NCBI RefSeq assembly: GCF_024385605.1
Contig: NZ_JANFOJ010000003.1
Span: 62,001-126,000 of the forward strand
Direction: 5' to 3'
Source: Sporolactobacillus sp. STSJ-5
GTDB taxonomy: Bacteria; Bacillota; Bacilli; Bacillales; Sporolactobacillaceae
DNA: 64,000 nt
Numbering within the stretch: position 1 is the first letter of the stretch; each line of letters opens with the position of its first letter. The notes below the pieces were generated by a model. It was not told where the DNA came from and ran no database searches. It saw nothing but the letters and a program-made list of their open reading frames with translations. Of the stretch, positions 25,683-36,900 are shown piece by piece. A program made the position numbers and the translations under genes.

Positions 25683-27248
25683 GTGGAAAAATTACTCTTG
25701 TATGTACAGGTTAATCAGTTAAGTAAACAAGGATTCAAAGTGGCGAAAATCGCCAAGAAATTGGGCATTTCAAGAAATACTGTTTATAAGTTTTTGAAAA
25801 TGTCTTTTGAGGAAGCAAGCGATTGGGCGAATTCTCTTAGCCAAAGGAGAAAGAAACTCGATCCCTATCGGGATCAAATGATAAGTTGGTTAAGAGAGCA
25901 CCCCGACCTTTCTTCCGCCCAAATTGAGGATTGGTTGAAGGAAAACCATCCGGGTCTCACCATTGGAGGGAGCACCATTCGACTATTCGTTAAAGATCTG
26001 AGAGAAATTTACCATATCTCAAAAGACGTACATACTCGTGATCATGAAGCGGTTGATGAACTTCCAATGGGGTATCAGGTCCAGGTGGACTGGGGAGAAA
26101 TAACGCTTAAGAACGTAGAGAACAAGGAGGTGAAGCTCTACTTTATCACATTCGTTCTGTCCCATTCTCGATATAAATACGTGGAATGGCTGGGAAGACC
26201 TTTCACCACCAAAGACACGATTCGATGCCATGAAAATGCCTTTGCTTATTTCGGGGGCATGCCGGAGGAAATGGTTTATGACCAAGATCACTTAATCACG
26301 GTCAGTGAAAATGCGGGTGACATTATTCTGACCGGTGAATTTCAGGCTTATAAAGAACAACGTCAATTTCGTTTACATCTATGTCGAAAAGCAGACCCCC
26401 AAAGCAAGGGGAAAATAGAAAATGTTGTCAAGTATGTTAAGTATAATTTTGCCAAGAATAGGGTCTTTACGAACATCGATACATGGAATGAAAAAGGCAT
26501 CGCTTGGTTAGAACGGACAGGAAATTATAACGTACACAATACAACAAAAAAGAGACCAGTTGAAGTGCACGCCCTCGAAAAGCAACACTTGAAACCAGTC
26601 TCTCCGCTACTCTCCATTGAGAGCGACTATAGTTCCAGTATAACAAGAACGGTCTGTCCGGACAATGTCATCAAATATAAATCCAATCGTTATTCCGTGC
26701 CCTTGGGAACGTATCGTCGAAATGGTGATAATAAAGTTTTCATTGAAATCAATGAAAGTGAATTAATCATCAAAAAGCAATCACAAGGTGAAGTCCTGGC
26801 TCGGCACATCCTAAGCACCGGAAAAGGCGAGCTCATCAAAAACAGGCAGCATGCTCGTGATCGTTCAAAAGGAATTCAAGCCTATAAGGAGACGATTATC
26901 CGTCAATTCAATGACGGTGATCAAGCCGTGTTATTCATTCAAGAATTGAGTACCCGGTATCCGAGATATGTTCGGGATCAGCTTCAAATCGTTCAGTATT
27001 CCCTCCATCATTTCCGCCAGGAAATTGAAGAAGCCTTGGGTATCTGTATAAAAGACCAACTCTGGAGTGCAAATGATCTTCGAGATGTTTCCCAACATCT
27101 CGCCCGCCAAAAAGAAACAAAGGAACTACAAGCACCTCGTCATACTAAGAAACCACAAAACGATCGTGTCACGCGAACACGACAAGCGGCTGCATCGATC
27201 AGAGAAATGGACGATTATATCAAGATACTTGGAGGCATGGGACAATGA
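25683..27248 (+). CDS. istA: IS21 transposase IstA
   Basis: A 521-residue DDE transposase. GTG 25683 lies 5-6 nt after a GGAGGATTCGAAAG leader. The N-terminal HTH is residues about 15-45 (KVAKIAKKLGISRNTVYKFL). The rve core supplies the catalytic Asp in YQVQVDWGEI, Asp in MVYDQDH and Glu in QSKGKIENVVKYV. The C-terminal basic domain fits IstA. It overlaps istB by 4 bp (ATGA), as is standard in the family. Confidence 0.95.
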   Translation: MEKLLLYVQVNQLSKQGFKVAKIAKKLGISRNTVYKFLKMSFEEASDWANSLSQRRKKLDPYRDQMISWLREHPDLSSAQIEDWLKENHPGLTIGGSTIRLFVKDLREIYHISKDVHTRDHEAVDELPMGYQVQVDWGEITLKNVENKEVKLYFITFVLSHSRYKYVEWLGRPFTTKDTIRCHENAFAYFGGMPEEMVYDQDHLITVSENAGDIILTGEFQAYKEQRQFRLHLCRKADPQSKGKIENVVKYVKYNFAKNRVFTNIDTWNEKGIAWLERTGNYNVHNTTKKRPVEVHALEKQHLKPVSPLLSIESDYSSSITRTVCPDNVIKYKSNRYSVPLGTYRRNGDNKVFIEINESELIIKKQSQGEVLARHILSTGKGELIKNRQHARDRSKGIQAYKETIIRQFNDGDQAVLFIQELSTRYPRYVRDQLQIVQYSLHHFRQEIEEALGICIKDQLWSANDLRDVSQHLARQKETKELQAPRHTKKPQNDRVTRTRQAAASIREMDDYIKILGGMGQ

Positions 27249-28012
27249 ACAGTACAGTCAAAGAGATACAAGAACACTTCCGCCATCTTCGGATGGCGGA
27301 GACAGCCAATGGGCTCCCGCATCTCTTACGAAAAGCGGAACAAGCTTCTTGGACTTATCAAGAATTATTGGAGGAACTTCTAACTTTCGAATTAAAGCGG
27401 AGAGAAGAAAAAAATGTAGAGAGACGATTGAAGTGGGCCAAGTTCCCTTATCAAAAGACATTGGATGAATTTCGCATGGACGAACAACAATCCATTAGCA
27501 GTCGGCAGATTAACCAGTTACGGGAGTTGAATTGGCTAGAACAACAATATAACCTGGTTCTTCTTGGTCCGCCAGGGGTGGGCAAAACCCATATTGCGAT
27601 TGGCCTTGGCCTTGAGGCTATCTATAAAGGCTTCAAGGTAAGCTTTTTAACCATGGGGGAGCTCGTCCATCTGCTCAAGACAGAGGAGTACCTATCTAAA
27701 TCCAAAACGCAGCTAAAAAGGCTCCGGGAATCGGATCTTGTCATCATTGATGATCTGATGTATCTGGCAATGGATCAGCGAGAAGCCAATTTGTTTTTTC
27801 ACCTGATAAACTATCTGTACGAACGAAGTTCGATCATCCTGACATCCAACAAAGGACCGAAACAATGGGGAGAATTAATGGGTGATCAGGGAATTACAAC
27901 GGCTATATTAGACAGAATTCTTCATCGGGTGGAAGTCATTCATCTAAATGAAGACAGCTATAGAATTAAACACCGAAGCACAATTTTCAAAGAGAAAAGT
28001 GTTCAAAATTAA
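27245..28012 (+). CDS. istB: IS21 helper ATPase IstB
   Basis: A 255-residue AAA+ ATPase related to DnaC. Walker A is VLLGPPGVGKTHIAIGLG, Walker B is SDLVIIDDLMYLAM, and the sensor region has SSIILTSNKG. IstB assembles on target DNA and stimulates IstA. The stop lies within the right-end repeat array. Confidence 0.95.
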   Translation: MNSTVKEIQEHFRHLRMAETANGLPHLLRKAEQASWTYQELLEELLTFELKRREEKNVERRLKWAKFPYQKTLDEFRMDEQQSISSRQINQLRELNWLEQQYNLVLLGPPGVGKTHIAIGLGLEAIYKGFKVSFLTMGELVHLLKTEEYLSKSKTQLKRLRESDLVIIDDLMYLAMDQREANLFFHLINYLYERSSIILTSNKGPKQWGELMGDQGITTAILDRILHRVEVIHLNEDSYRIKHRSTIFKEKSVQN

Positions 28013-28048
28013 TTAGCAAAAAGTGTTCAAAACTACTTGACGGTTACA

Positions 28049-28053
28049 GAAAA
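28049..28053. repeat. IS21 target site duplication, right copy (GAAAA)
   Basis: GAAAA follows the right end of the element and matches 25558-25562. Confidence 0.85.
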
Positions 28054-28437
28054 TGATCAACAGATTATCGGGAGTATGATTCGCGACTTAGAATTTGCTG
28101 TAAAATGGCTTGAACACGGCAGGAATCCTGACAGTTATCAGAAGGGTGCCGAGCGAGCTCGTGTATATCTGGAAGACCCGGATATTTTAAACAGTATTGA
28201 AGATAAATCAGCAGGCAGACAAGCAGAGCAGATCGAAGTGAACCCAGAGGAACAGCAGTTAATTAAGCAAATGCTTGCCAATTTAACGGAACGCGAAGAA
28301 GACGTTTATATGATGCATCATGCAAAGATGCTGCCACTTGAAGAAATTGGCCAATTGGTCGGGGTTACCAAAAGCACGGTATCAACAACTTATCGTCGGG
28401 CAGAGAAAAAAATCAATCAGTTATTGGAGGCTTAGTA

Positions 28438-28983
28438 ATGAATGTCGTACAGCCAATTCGTGACCAAACAAAGATTAATAAAATGTATGAAATATTACGT
28501 GCCAAGAGAGAACGTGATATTATCTTTTTCTTGCTTGGTATTACCGTTGGTTTGAGAATTTCAGATTTGCTGACGTTAAAAAAGGAGGACTTGTACAAGC
28601 CACACATTACCATTGTTGAACAAAAGACCGGGAAGACGAAACGCTTCAAGATCTCTGGATACATTAAAAAGTATATTATTCCGTATGCGGACAGCCTTAA
28701 AGAAGGTGAATACCTTTTTAAAAGTCGTGAAGGTAAAAATAAACCGATCCATCGATGCACCGCTTATAAAATCCTAAACACTGCAGCTAAAAAGTGTCAT
28801 CTTCAAGAAATCGGCACACATACTCTGAGAAAAACATTTGGTTATCATTTTTATCAAGCCAATCATGATGTGGTCATGCTTCAGGAATTGTTCAATCATT
28901 CGACACCTGAAGTCACCCTAAGGTATATCGGCATCACCCAGGATTCAATTGATAAAGCAGTGGACAAGGTAAAGCTCATCTGA
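28438..28983 (+). CDS. Minimal tyrosine recombinase (catalytic domain only, 181 aa)
   Basis: A 181-residue recombinase with all active-site residues: Arg in VGLRISDLLTLK, His-x-x-Arg in THTLRKTFGYHF, His in FNHSTPEVT and Tyr in LRYIGI. It lacks the N-terminal core-binding and arm-binding domains of full integrases (usually 350-400 residues). Small recombinases like this often follow the Xpf-like factor in Bacillus phages and may resolve multimers or act at cos/pac-side recombination rather than integration. It starts 2 bp after the split sigma gene. Confidence 0.88.
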   Translation: MNVVQPIRDQTKINKMYEILRAKRERDIIFFLLGITVGLRISDLLTLKKEDLYKPHITIVEQKTGKTKRFKISGYIKKYIIPYADSLKEGEYLFKSREGKNKPIHRCTAYKILNTAAKKCHLQEIGTHTLRKTFGYHFYQANHDVVMLQELFNHSTPEVTLRYIGITQDSIDKAVDKVKLI

Positions 28984-29006
28984 GCAAGATTTGTTCTTAA
29001 ATATTA

Positions 29007-30314
29007 TTAATCGATGTCATCAATGCCATCTTTATAAGGTTTTTTGGTAACTTTTCCATTGATATGAATGATAATTTCTTCCGGGGGAAATGATATGTCA
29101 TCAATGATATGGATGTCTCCGTGATTTTCTTTTTTCTTCTTTGGAGGTTCTTTAATATAATGATCATAATCTAAAGCATAAATTAGCAATTGTAAACAAT
29201 CCCCGGAGAGTTGCATACTGTAATCAGGAAGTATTTTATCTTCAATTAAAATCCTCAAAGAAATTTCACCCGATAGATAATCACCGTCTTTTATCGCATA
29301 TTCTAAGGTTTTGGAGATATCGTAGTGGCGGTCTGAAAATAGTGAAGAACTAATGTGAAAAATTTTGAAACTGTCCGTTTCTGTATCATCTACGTTTTGT
29401 ACCATGTCTCTGTATGCAGGAATAATTTTCTCAAGTTCTGTTAAGTAACTTTTGACAATTACTCGTTCTGTAGGTTCAAAATTCAACAGATCAATCTTAA
29501 AAAAAGAAATACAATCCTCAATTTCCTCTTCATACCACTCGCTTGTAAGCTTTCGCTTTTTTGCTTGAAAATACAGCTGCTCCAGCTGTTGGGCGGTCGG
29601 CCATGTTTTATCAAACTTAATTGGAGTGTTTCGTGTTTTGGTTTTAACATTCTCATAAAGCATGTCAATGTCCTTCATCAATTGATTCAAACTCTTGTAT
29701 CGAAGTAAAATGAAACGAATAAGATCGTTAACACATACCTTTTTTTCTCCACCAAACATTTGCTCAGCTTTTCGGTCATTTGAATATAATAGAACGGCGT
29801 ATGTATCATCATCGAAGAACCTCGACATCGACCAACTACTAAAAAATCGTACATCTTTGTCAAATCCATGAAGCTTTACTTCATTACCATTCACAGAATG
29901 TATACCAAACCAAGCGCGAATTTCTTTGAAATAAGCTTCATCTGAATAACTGCGTCCAAATTCACATGCGTGGAATATGCTCCGATCCTTTATGTATGGC
30001 CGTTTATGTTTTGTCGCCAGATTGATACTCAACCAAGCATTTTTGATTGCTTCTAGCATCATGTCAACAGTGGTCAAGAAGTGAGCAAAATGAAGTGAAT
30101 CCATATTTTGGTGCTTGCTCTTTATCGGTTTCTCTATTCCTTCAACCGTCACATTCAACCAATCCATGCATGAGCAAATTTTACTCCATACATCTTTCTC
30201 TTCACGATTAACTTCATCCGCGTACTCAGCGAAATACAAGCGAATGAAATTGTGTTCATTAACCTTATTTCGAAACTTATTAGCAAGCGAGGGATCCAGT
30301 TCGGGGATCATCAT
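29007..30314 (-). CDS. Unknown 435-residue protein with HEPN-like R-x5-H motif
   Basis: Not recognised as a named family. It is a single leftward gene; ATG 30314 follows AAAGGATGG. The N-terminal 200 residues are helical and contain AYFKEIRAWFGIHS, in which Arg133 and His139 form R-x5-H, within the R-x4-6-H pattern of HEPN ribonucleases. The middle is helical with FEPTERVIVKSYLTELEKII, and the C-terminus ends in a basic KKKKENHGD linker followed by a small beta segment. Its place beside phage recombination genes and a polymorphic toxin is typical of defence or abortive-infection cargo, but function is inference. Confidence 0.5.
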   Translation of the reverse strand: MMIPELDPSLANKFRNKVNEHNFIRLYFAEYADEVNREEKDVWSKICSCMDWLNVTVEGIEKPIKSKHQNMDSLHFAHFLTTVDMMLEAIKNAWLSINLATKHKRPYIKDRSIFHACEFGRSYSDEAYFKEIRAWFGIHSVNGNEVKLHGFDKDVRFFSSWSMSRFFDDDTYAVLLYSNDRKAEQMFGGEKKVCVNDLIRFILLRYKSLNQLMKDIDMLYENVKTKTRNTPIKFDKTWPTAQQLEQLYFQAKKRKLTSEWYEEEIEDCISFFKIDLLNFEPTERVIVKSYLTELEKIIPAYRDMVQNVDDTETDSFKIFHISSSLFSDRHYDISKTLEYAIKDGDYLSGEISLRILIEDKILPDYSMQLSGDCLQLLIYALDYDHYIKEPPKKKKENHGDIHIIDDISFPPEEIIIHINGKVTKKPYKDGIDDID

Positions 30315-30996
30315 TCCACCATCCTTTCAAATATGCCACGTGAATTTAAAAAAGAATTAACGGACTTCCTACCATTCAGCCTACATTAATTGTAGCCTTC
30401 GCTATGAATTCACGTCAATTCACAGTAACGATAACTCATATTTTGACAGTCGATAAAGTTATGGTGGACAAGCCTTTCAGCAGTTTAGCCAGTTACACAG
30501 AATTGGTCCTGAAGGGAACTCGTCACACGAATTGTCCTATAAGTGAAGGGGTATTTTTCAAAGGACAATTGATACCTCTCAGACAGCCTGTATCATCTTC
30601 CGAAAAGCGAAGTGGAAAATGGCTTGATCTCAGTCGGTCAATCCTCTCAGCGTAGTTGTAGGGACAGCTATAAAACATGCTTTTATTTCCATCAATTTCT
30701 TTTCAAAAATGAATATATTTGTTCGACCGAAATTAATTATGTTACATCGAGCCATGATTTCCGTTTATAGCATTGTGGGTTTTCATTCTTGAATGAAATA
30801 ATCTAACAATTTGAGACACGAAAATATAGTGAGAGCTAACCTCTGCGCAAAATTTGTCGAAAAGTAACAATTGTTATTTATGTAAATTCTATTGTGCTCA
30901 TTTCTGTTTCTCCAATATAATCAATCTATGCTCAAATTAATTCATAGATTAGAGGTCTGAAGATCAAGAATCTTTGGATCAACAGGAGGAAAGTTA
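30315..30996. other. Gene-free interval between unknown gene and Rhs toxin
   Basis: About 680 bp without a supportable gene. A frame at 30404-30655 has no ribosome site or recognisable content. The right third is AT-rich and holds the toxin promoter. It may contain decayed mobile DNA, but I could not identify it. Confidence 0.5.
30892..30921 (+). promoter_or_regulatory. Probable sigma-A promoter for Rhs toxin gene
   Basis: The -10 TATAAT (30916-30921) is perfect; TTGTGC at 30892-30897 is a fair -35 with an 18-bp spacer. A leader of about 70 nt precedes the ATG at 30997, with AACAGGAGGAAAG as ribosome site. Confidence 0.65.
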
Positions 30997-33900
30997 ATGG
31001 TTTTTACACAATTTAGAAAATGGATTTGCACGGTGCTCTGTGCTACGTTAATTATCAGTCTCTTGCCCAGTGTTGCTTCTGCAGATCGTGCAAGTGATCA
31101 AAAAGAAAAGGTTCATCAGTCTACTTCTACTGCCACTACAAGTGAGAAGTCTCAGACAAAGACAGAATTGGTTTCAGAGCGAGATGCCTATTCAAAAACA
31201 TTTGTTGACAGCAAGGGGCAACGAACGAAAGAAATTTATGCTACACCGATTCATCATAAAGAGAATGGAAAATGGGAGAAAATTTCAAATGAGTTGGTTC
31301 AATCTTCAGACAAGGATGAGCTACAGACCGATTCTACTTCTCTAAAAGCCGTCTTCCCAAAGCTATTTGATGAAAATAAAGCCATTGCCTATCAGTATGG
31401 AAAGTACAGCCTTTCCTTCTCTCAATTAAAAGCCTCTGATGGAGAACATACTTACTCGTCAAATGAATCCGTTCGAACAAAAAATGAAAAAAATCAGATC
31501 ATCTATCAAAACATTTTTTCGAATATTGATCTGCGTCATATTACACTCGACAACGAGGTCAAAGAAGATTGGATTATCAATCAGTATTCAGGAATCAATC
31601 AATTTCAGTACAAAGTCACAACCACTTTAGCAGCTCAGATTGAAAAGGACGGCTCCATTGGTTTTTACAAAGATGAGAAGAAAGAAGATAAAGAATTCGA
31701 ACTCCCTCGCCCAGTGATGGAAGATTCAGCTATTGATTCGGGACTTGGCAGCGGGGCTCGATCTGATGATGTTCATTATACACTAGAGAAAGCAGATCAA
31801 GGCTATCTCATTAACGTCATTGCCAGTAAAGACTGGCTGGAATCCAAAGACCGAGTTTATCCAGTCTATATTGATCCTTCTGTAAGCATTGATATATTGG
31901 GAGATACCTTTATTTCAAGTGCGTACCCAACGACTAATTACAATAAAGAATGGGACTCTGTTCAAGGTGAATATGTCTTAAAAGTTGGTAAATACGACAG
32001 CACAACAGGAACGAACTATGCTTACATGAAATTCGAAGTCGTTGGCGATTTAAAGGGGGCCATTATTGATTCAGCATCGCTGAACACCTTTGTGACTCAT
32101 TCTTATTACGCAACGCAAAAAACAAGCATTTGGGTGGATCGGGTCACCACGGGGCCATGGTACGTCAACGATTTGATATGGAATAACCGCCCTAATTCCA
32201 CGAGTCTGTCCAGTACTTCCGTCGCTCGTGATCAATGGGCCTCATTTAATGTACAAAGTGCTGTTCAGGGCTGGGTTAATGGTGACTACCCGAACTATGG
32301 CTTCCGCATTCATGAGAACGGAAATGGGCAAACCTATTGGAAGAAGCTAACGGCGGCAGAAAGTGCAAATAAAGCCAAACTCGTCATTTCCTACCATTAT
32401 CCGACGATGAAAAATCCGTCGGTGACGGCTGCTCAAGATGGGTCAGGAACCGGTTATACAAAGGTCAGCTGGCCGAGTGTGAGCGGTGCCTCCACGTATA
32501 GTCTGCAGATGTTTGATGGCAAGGGGTTTGAAACCGTCTATACCGGTTCTGCGACGAGCTGGAGTTCCCAAGGAAAGAAGATCTTTCCAAAAACTCCTTA
32601 TTCGAGTAGTTCGACCTATAAACTGGACGGATCAGGAACCGAATTGGCGCTAAATCCAAGTGCTTTTTATTCGGCAAAAAATGGTACCTCCACCACGCGA
32701 AAGGAGTATGGCTATCGTGTCGTGGCCAATTATCCGAGCGGCAGTAGTCCAGTTTCTGCGGAAGTCAAAGCGGCAATCCCAGCAACAACAGTCGAGACTC
32801 CAGATTTGCCTACGGTTAAGGCTTCCGCTTATCCGGATTCAGATACAACAAACACCGATCGCGGATGGCTTGATCTCTCATGGAAATCGGTGCCGAACGC
32901 AACAAGCTATAAAGTATTAGTATATAACGGAAAAAGTTCTGAAGAGTTTGATGTGGGAAATGTGACCAGCTGGTCGACTAAGGGAAAAAAGATATGGCCG
33001 ACAGCAAGTGAGATTGCCAGTGGTCGCTATACGTTGCATCATGATCAACAAGGGGTTGAACTCCCGATTGAACCCAATCCAGTGTATCAAAACGCGGCGA
33101 AAGATGGAGGAAGTTATACTTCCTACCATCGCTATTCCATACGAATTAAAGCCGTTAACGGATCTTCATCTTCCTCAGCTTCTGATTCACAATACGGCTA
33201 TATTCCGCTCGATAAGCCCACCAATGTCACCATGCAGGGGGATTTAACGGATCCTGTCAATAATAAAGGAGCCTTGTCGGTTCAATGGTCTCCAGTCACG
33301 GGTGCAGGGGGATACAAGGTTGAGATTTGGGATGGGAAAGACTTTCATTCCTATGATGCAGGAGAGACAACGAGCTGGAATTCGGACGGGATCTCTTTAT
33401 TTACAAACGTCACCGATTTGCCTATGGATCCTTCGAAAGAGTATGCGCTGATTGGTGCTCCACAGTGGCTCATTGATAAGAAAGCTTATCAAGTTCATGT
33501 ACGTGCGTATCGCTATAACGAGGATAATGCTCCCTCAAGTGAAACAGAAAAAATGACGGGTGAACGCGGACTCAGTGCAGCGACCGCCAATCAATATTGC
33601 AGCATTACGAAACATGAAGAGTTGTGGGGTCTAGAAGATTATTTCACGTATGACAAACATGAATTGGGTAATGCAACCGTGTCCTTCAATGTCACAGCGG
33701 GCAACTTTGCATTGCAATTGGATGATCAATCTCTGTTCACGATCAGCCCCATTGACTTTACCCTAACACGCACATACAATTCGCGATCAAATAAAGGATC
33801 AGCAATGGGCAATGGCTGGACCTTCTCTGGTAACGAACGCTTGACGAAAAAAGACACGAGTGAGAACCCGACCATTTATTACGACGATGATGATGGAACG

Positions 33901-36900
33901 AGACATGCGTTCTTTTACGACGCGGAACATCATACTTATCTCTCGCCTGAAGGCAAGTATTTGACGCTCACTCAGGAATCTGTTGGTGGGGCGGCGGGCT
34001 ATCGTCTTAAGGATTCGGATGGGTTCTCTAATTTATTTGAACAGGATCCGACTCAAGCAACCCAGTTTCGAATAAATGCTTACCAAGATGCGAATCAAAA
34101 TGAAATCCGATTTACGTATAACGCAAATAATCAGCTGACCCAGATTAATGAAGTGGATCATTCCGGAACGTCAGTTCGTTATCCGATTGACTTAACCTAT
34201 AATGATCAGGGAAAAATTAGCAAGGCCGTCTTCAAAGATCGAAGTGTGGACTATCAATACGATGGCGATCAACTTGTACAAACTACCACGCATACCAGCG
34301 GGACAAGCCGCACTTTAGTGAACAGCTATGACTATGATGATGCAGGACGCCTGACACAGTTTACCGACAGCAAAGGGAATGAGGATACAATCAGTTATGA
34401 TGAGCATGAGCTGTCGATTCTCGAACCGCAAAAGTCCGGAGCTGAATCCGTTTCCACCACCTATCATTATGATGACGAGAACAATAGCTATGAAGTGAGT
34501 GATACGACGGGACGGACGACGACCTATCAACGGGATACTGACCATGATACGTATGCAGCCACGCATACGGAAAATGCAGACGGAACGACGTCAAAAGTGA
34601 TTTACGATGATCATTACAATGTACTGACAGATACCGATGAAAATGGGAAGTCGGCGACTTATACGTATGACAGTCGCGGGAATGCATTGAGTGATACCGA
34701 CAAGGATGGGAAGACGACCACTTATCGGTATGATGATCAAAATCACGTCATCGAAAAAACCGATCCCGATGGTACAAAAACAACCAATCAGTATACCGGT
34801 GCCAATTTGACGCAAACTCAGATCGGCGAAGAGATCACTAAGTACAGCTATGATGAATATGGCCGTCAAACGAAAGTTATTTATCCGAATCAGACTTACA
34901 GTACAACGGACTATCAAGATGGCAGTCTAAAAGAAGTTGAGACGGATGCCAAAGGCAATACCACATCCACCGCGTATAATGATTACGGCCAGACGATTAG
35001 TGAGACGGACGCTGACGGGCGGACAACGCAGTACACCTATGATCCGCTGAATGCAGACCTTAAGACATCCGTAACGGACGGCAACGGCAATAAAACAAGT
35101 TACACTTATGATGATAACGGCAACATGACGTCTCTGACTAATGCGAAGGGAAAGACCAAAACCTATACGTACAACGGCAATAATCAGCTTTTGACGGCAG
35201 AATTGCCGGTTAGCGGAACCACTGTGATGAAAACATCGAACACTTACGACGCAAATGGGAATCTCGCGAAAGAAACCTTGAATTCCGGGATTACAACGCA
35301 ATATGATTACGATGAAGTCAATCAGATGACGAAAGCCACGGTTCAAAAATCAGGACAAAGTGTCTTGGAGTGGTCGAATACGTACGATGATGCGGGCAAC
35401 CTAACCGGGCGCACTTACACGGATTTAACCACAAACACCCCACTGGTGACGAAGAAGTGGGCGTATACCGCTGAAGGACTGTTGACCAACTATATTCAGG
35501 GGAGTTTCCAAACTCAGAATAGCTACGATGCCAATAGTCAGCTGACGAAGCAGAATGTGTCGATGACGGATAGCACGCAGCCTTTAAATTTGGGTCAGTC
35601 GTTTGCCTATACGCCGGAAGGAAAAGTGGACAATGTCAAGGTTACTGAATCCGATGGAGCTGACCTGCTTCAGCTTGCGTATACCTATGATCTGACACAT
35701 AATAAGACAGCAATCAATCTGAATAACGGGCTTTTCACCAACAGCTATGTCTATGACGAGGCCAATCATTTAACCGGATTATCGTATACAAAGGGCTCCG
35801 ACGGTTCAGCAACACTGAACGTTTCTTACAGCTATGACCATTCGGGAAACATCACCAAGGCTTCAGATTCGGATGGGGATTCAACGTACACGTATGATGG
35901 AAACAGTCAGCTGACAAAAGAGGTTCTTCCGGGTGGAACAACGAATACGTATACGTATGATAGCGTGGGTAATCGAACAGCCAGTCAGGTCAATGGAACA
36001 GCCGCTACGTTTACTTACAATGACGCCAATCAGATTCTGACGAAGAATGGCACTGCCTTTCGCTATGATGCCGATGGCAATCTGACTCAGGATGATCAAT
36101 TTAACTATGCGTACGATGCACTCGGCAATCAGACGAGTGTATCGAAGCTTGATGGAACGGAAGTTGCACGATATGCTTACGACGAAAACGGTTTGCGTAC
36201 GAAAAAAATGGTTGGCGATCAGACCAACGAATACTATTATGACAGTGACAGCAACCATTTGATTCTTGAAATTACGAAAAAGGGGAATGAACTTCAATCC
36301 TATCACTATTACCAATGGGATCCGAACGGTCATGTCGTCGGAATGGTCGTTAAAGATAAGGACTCCTCCGGAAATTGGAAGACGAGATCCTATTATTTTC
36401 TAACAAATCAACGCGGCGATGTGGTACAAATTGTCAACGAATCCGGCGATAATGTGGGTTCCTATACGTATGATGCCTATGGAAATATTCTCAGTGAAGA
36501 CGGAGCCGTTGCCAAAGCTAATGATGTTCGTTATGCCAGCTACACCTATGATTCAGAAACGCAGCATTATTATTTACAGGCACGATACTATGACCCTCAG
36601 AATGGCAACTTTTTATCCATGGATCCAGATCCGGGTGATGATGATGACACATTATCTCAAAATGGGTACACCTATGCGGAAAACAATCCTGTTATAAAGA
36701 TAGATGCTGATGGGAATAATCCGATAATTATTGGGATTGTTATAGTATATACAGCGTATAAATTATATAAAGTTTATAAAGCATATAAAAAAGCAAAAAA
36801 AGTATATAAGTTAGCAAAAACAGTTAAGAAAATTAAAAATGTAGCGGGGAAAATAACAGGATATACAAGACATGGACTTAATCAAGCAATGGGAAGAGAT

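Larger units (their letters stand above)
25563..28048 (+). mobile_element. IS21-family insertion sequence (2,486 bp)
   Basis: The ends are TGTAAC at 25563 and GTTACA at 28043-28048, an inverted pair, flanked by 5-bp GAAAA duplications. Inner terminal repeats typical of IS21 are visible: TGAACACTTTT at 25606-25616 on the left and its complement AAAAGTGTTCA at 27995-28005 and 28019-28029 on the right. It carries istA and istB. Both frames and both ends are intact, so the element may still be active. Confidence 0.93.
25486..28435 (+). pseudogene. Xpf-like phage sigma/positive control factor, split by IS21
   Basis: The 5' part (25486-25562) begins M-R-Q-L-I-L-E-Y-K-K-S after AGGGG, and the 3' part runs from 28049 to 28435. 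Removing the 2,486-bp insertion plus one GAAAA copy restores one uninterrupted 152-residue frame reading T-Y-E-A-T-D-Q-E-N-D-Q-Q-I-I-G-S-M-I across the junction. The C-terminal third is a sigma-70 region 4 HTH (LEEIGQLVGVTKSTVSTTYR). Related factors drive late gene transcription in Bacillus prophages (Xpf in PBSX), so this insertion may silence late expression. The 3' half could start at TTG 28037 inside the IS end and yield a truncated HTH fragment. Confidence 0.88.

Noticed and set aside
30404-30655. 83-codon rightward frame upstream of the Rhs toxin
   Set aside because: No ribosome site, no recognisable family and no promoter.
34315-36333. Several long leftward frames inside the Rhs gene
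   Set aside because: They are antisense shadows of repetitive YD-repeat codons, with no ribosome sites and Ile/Arg-rich nonsense composition.
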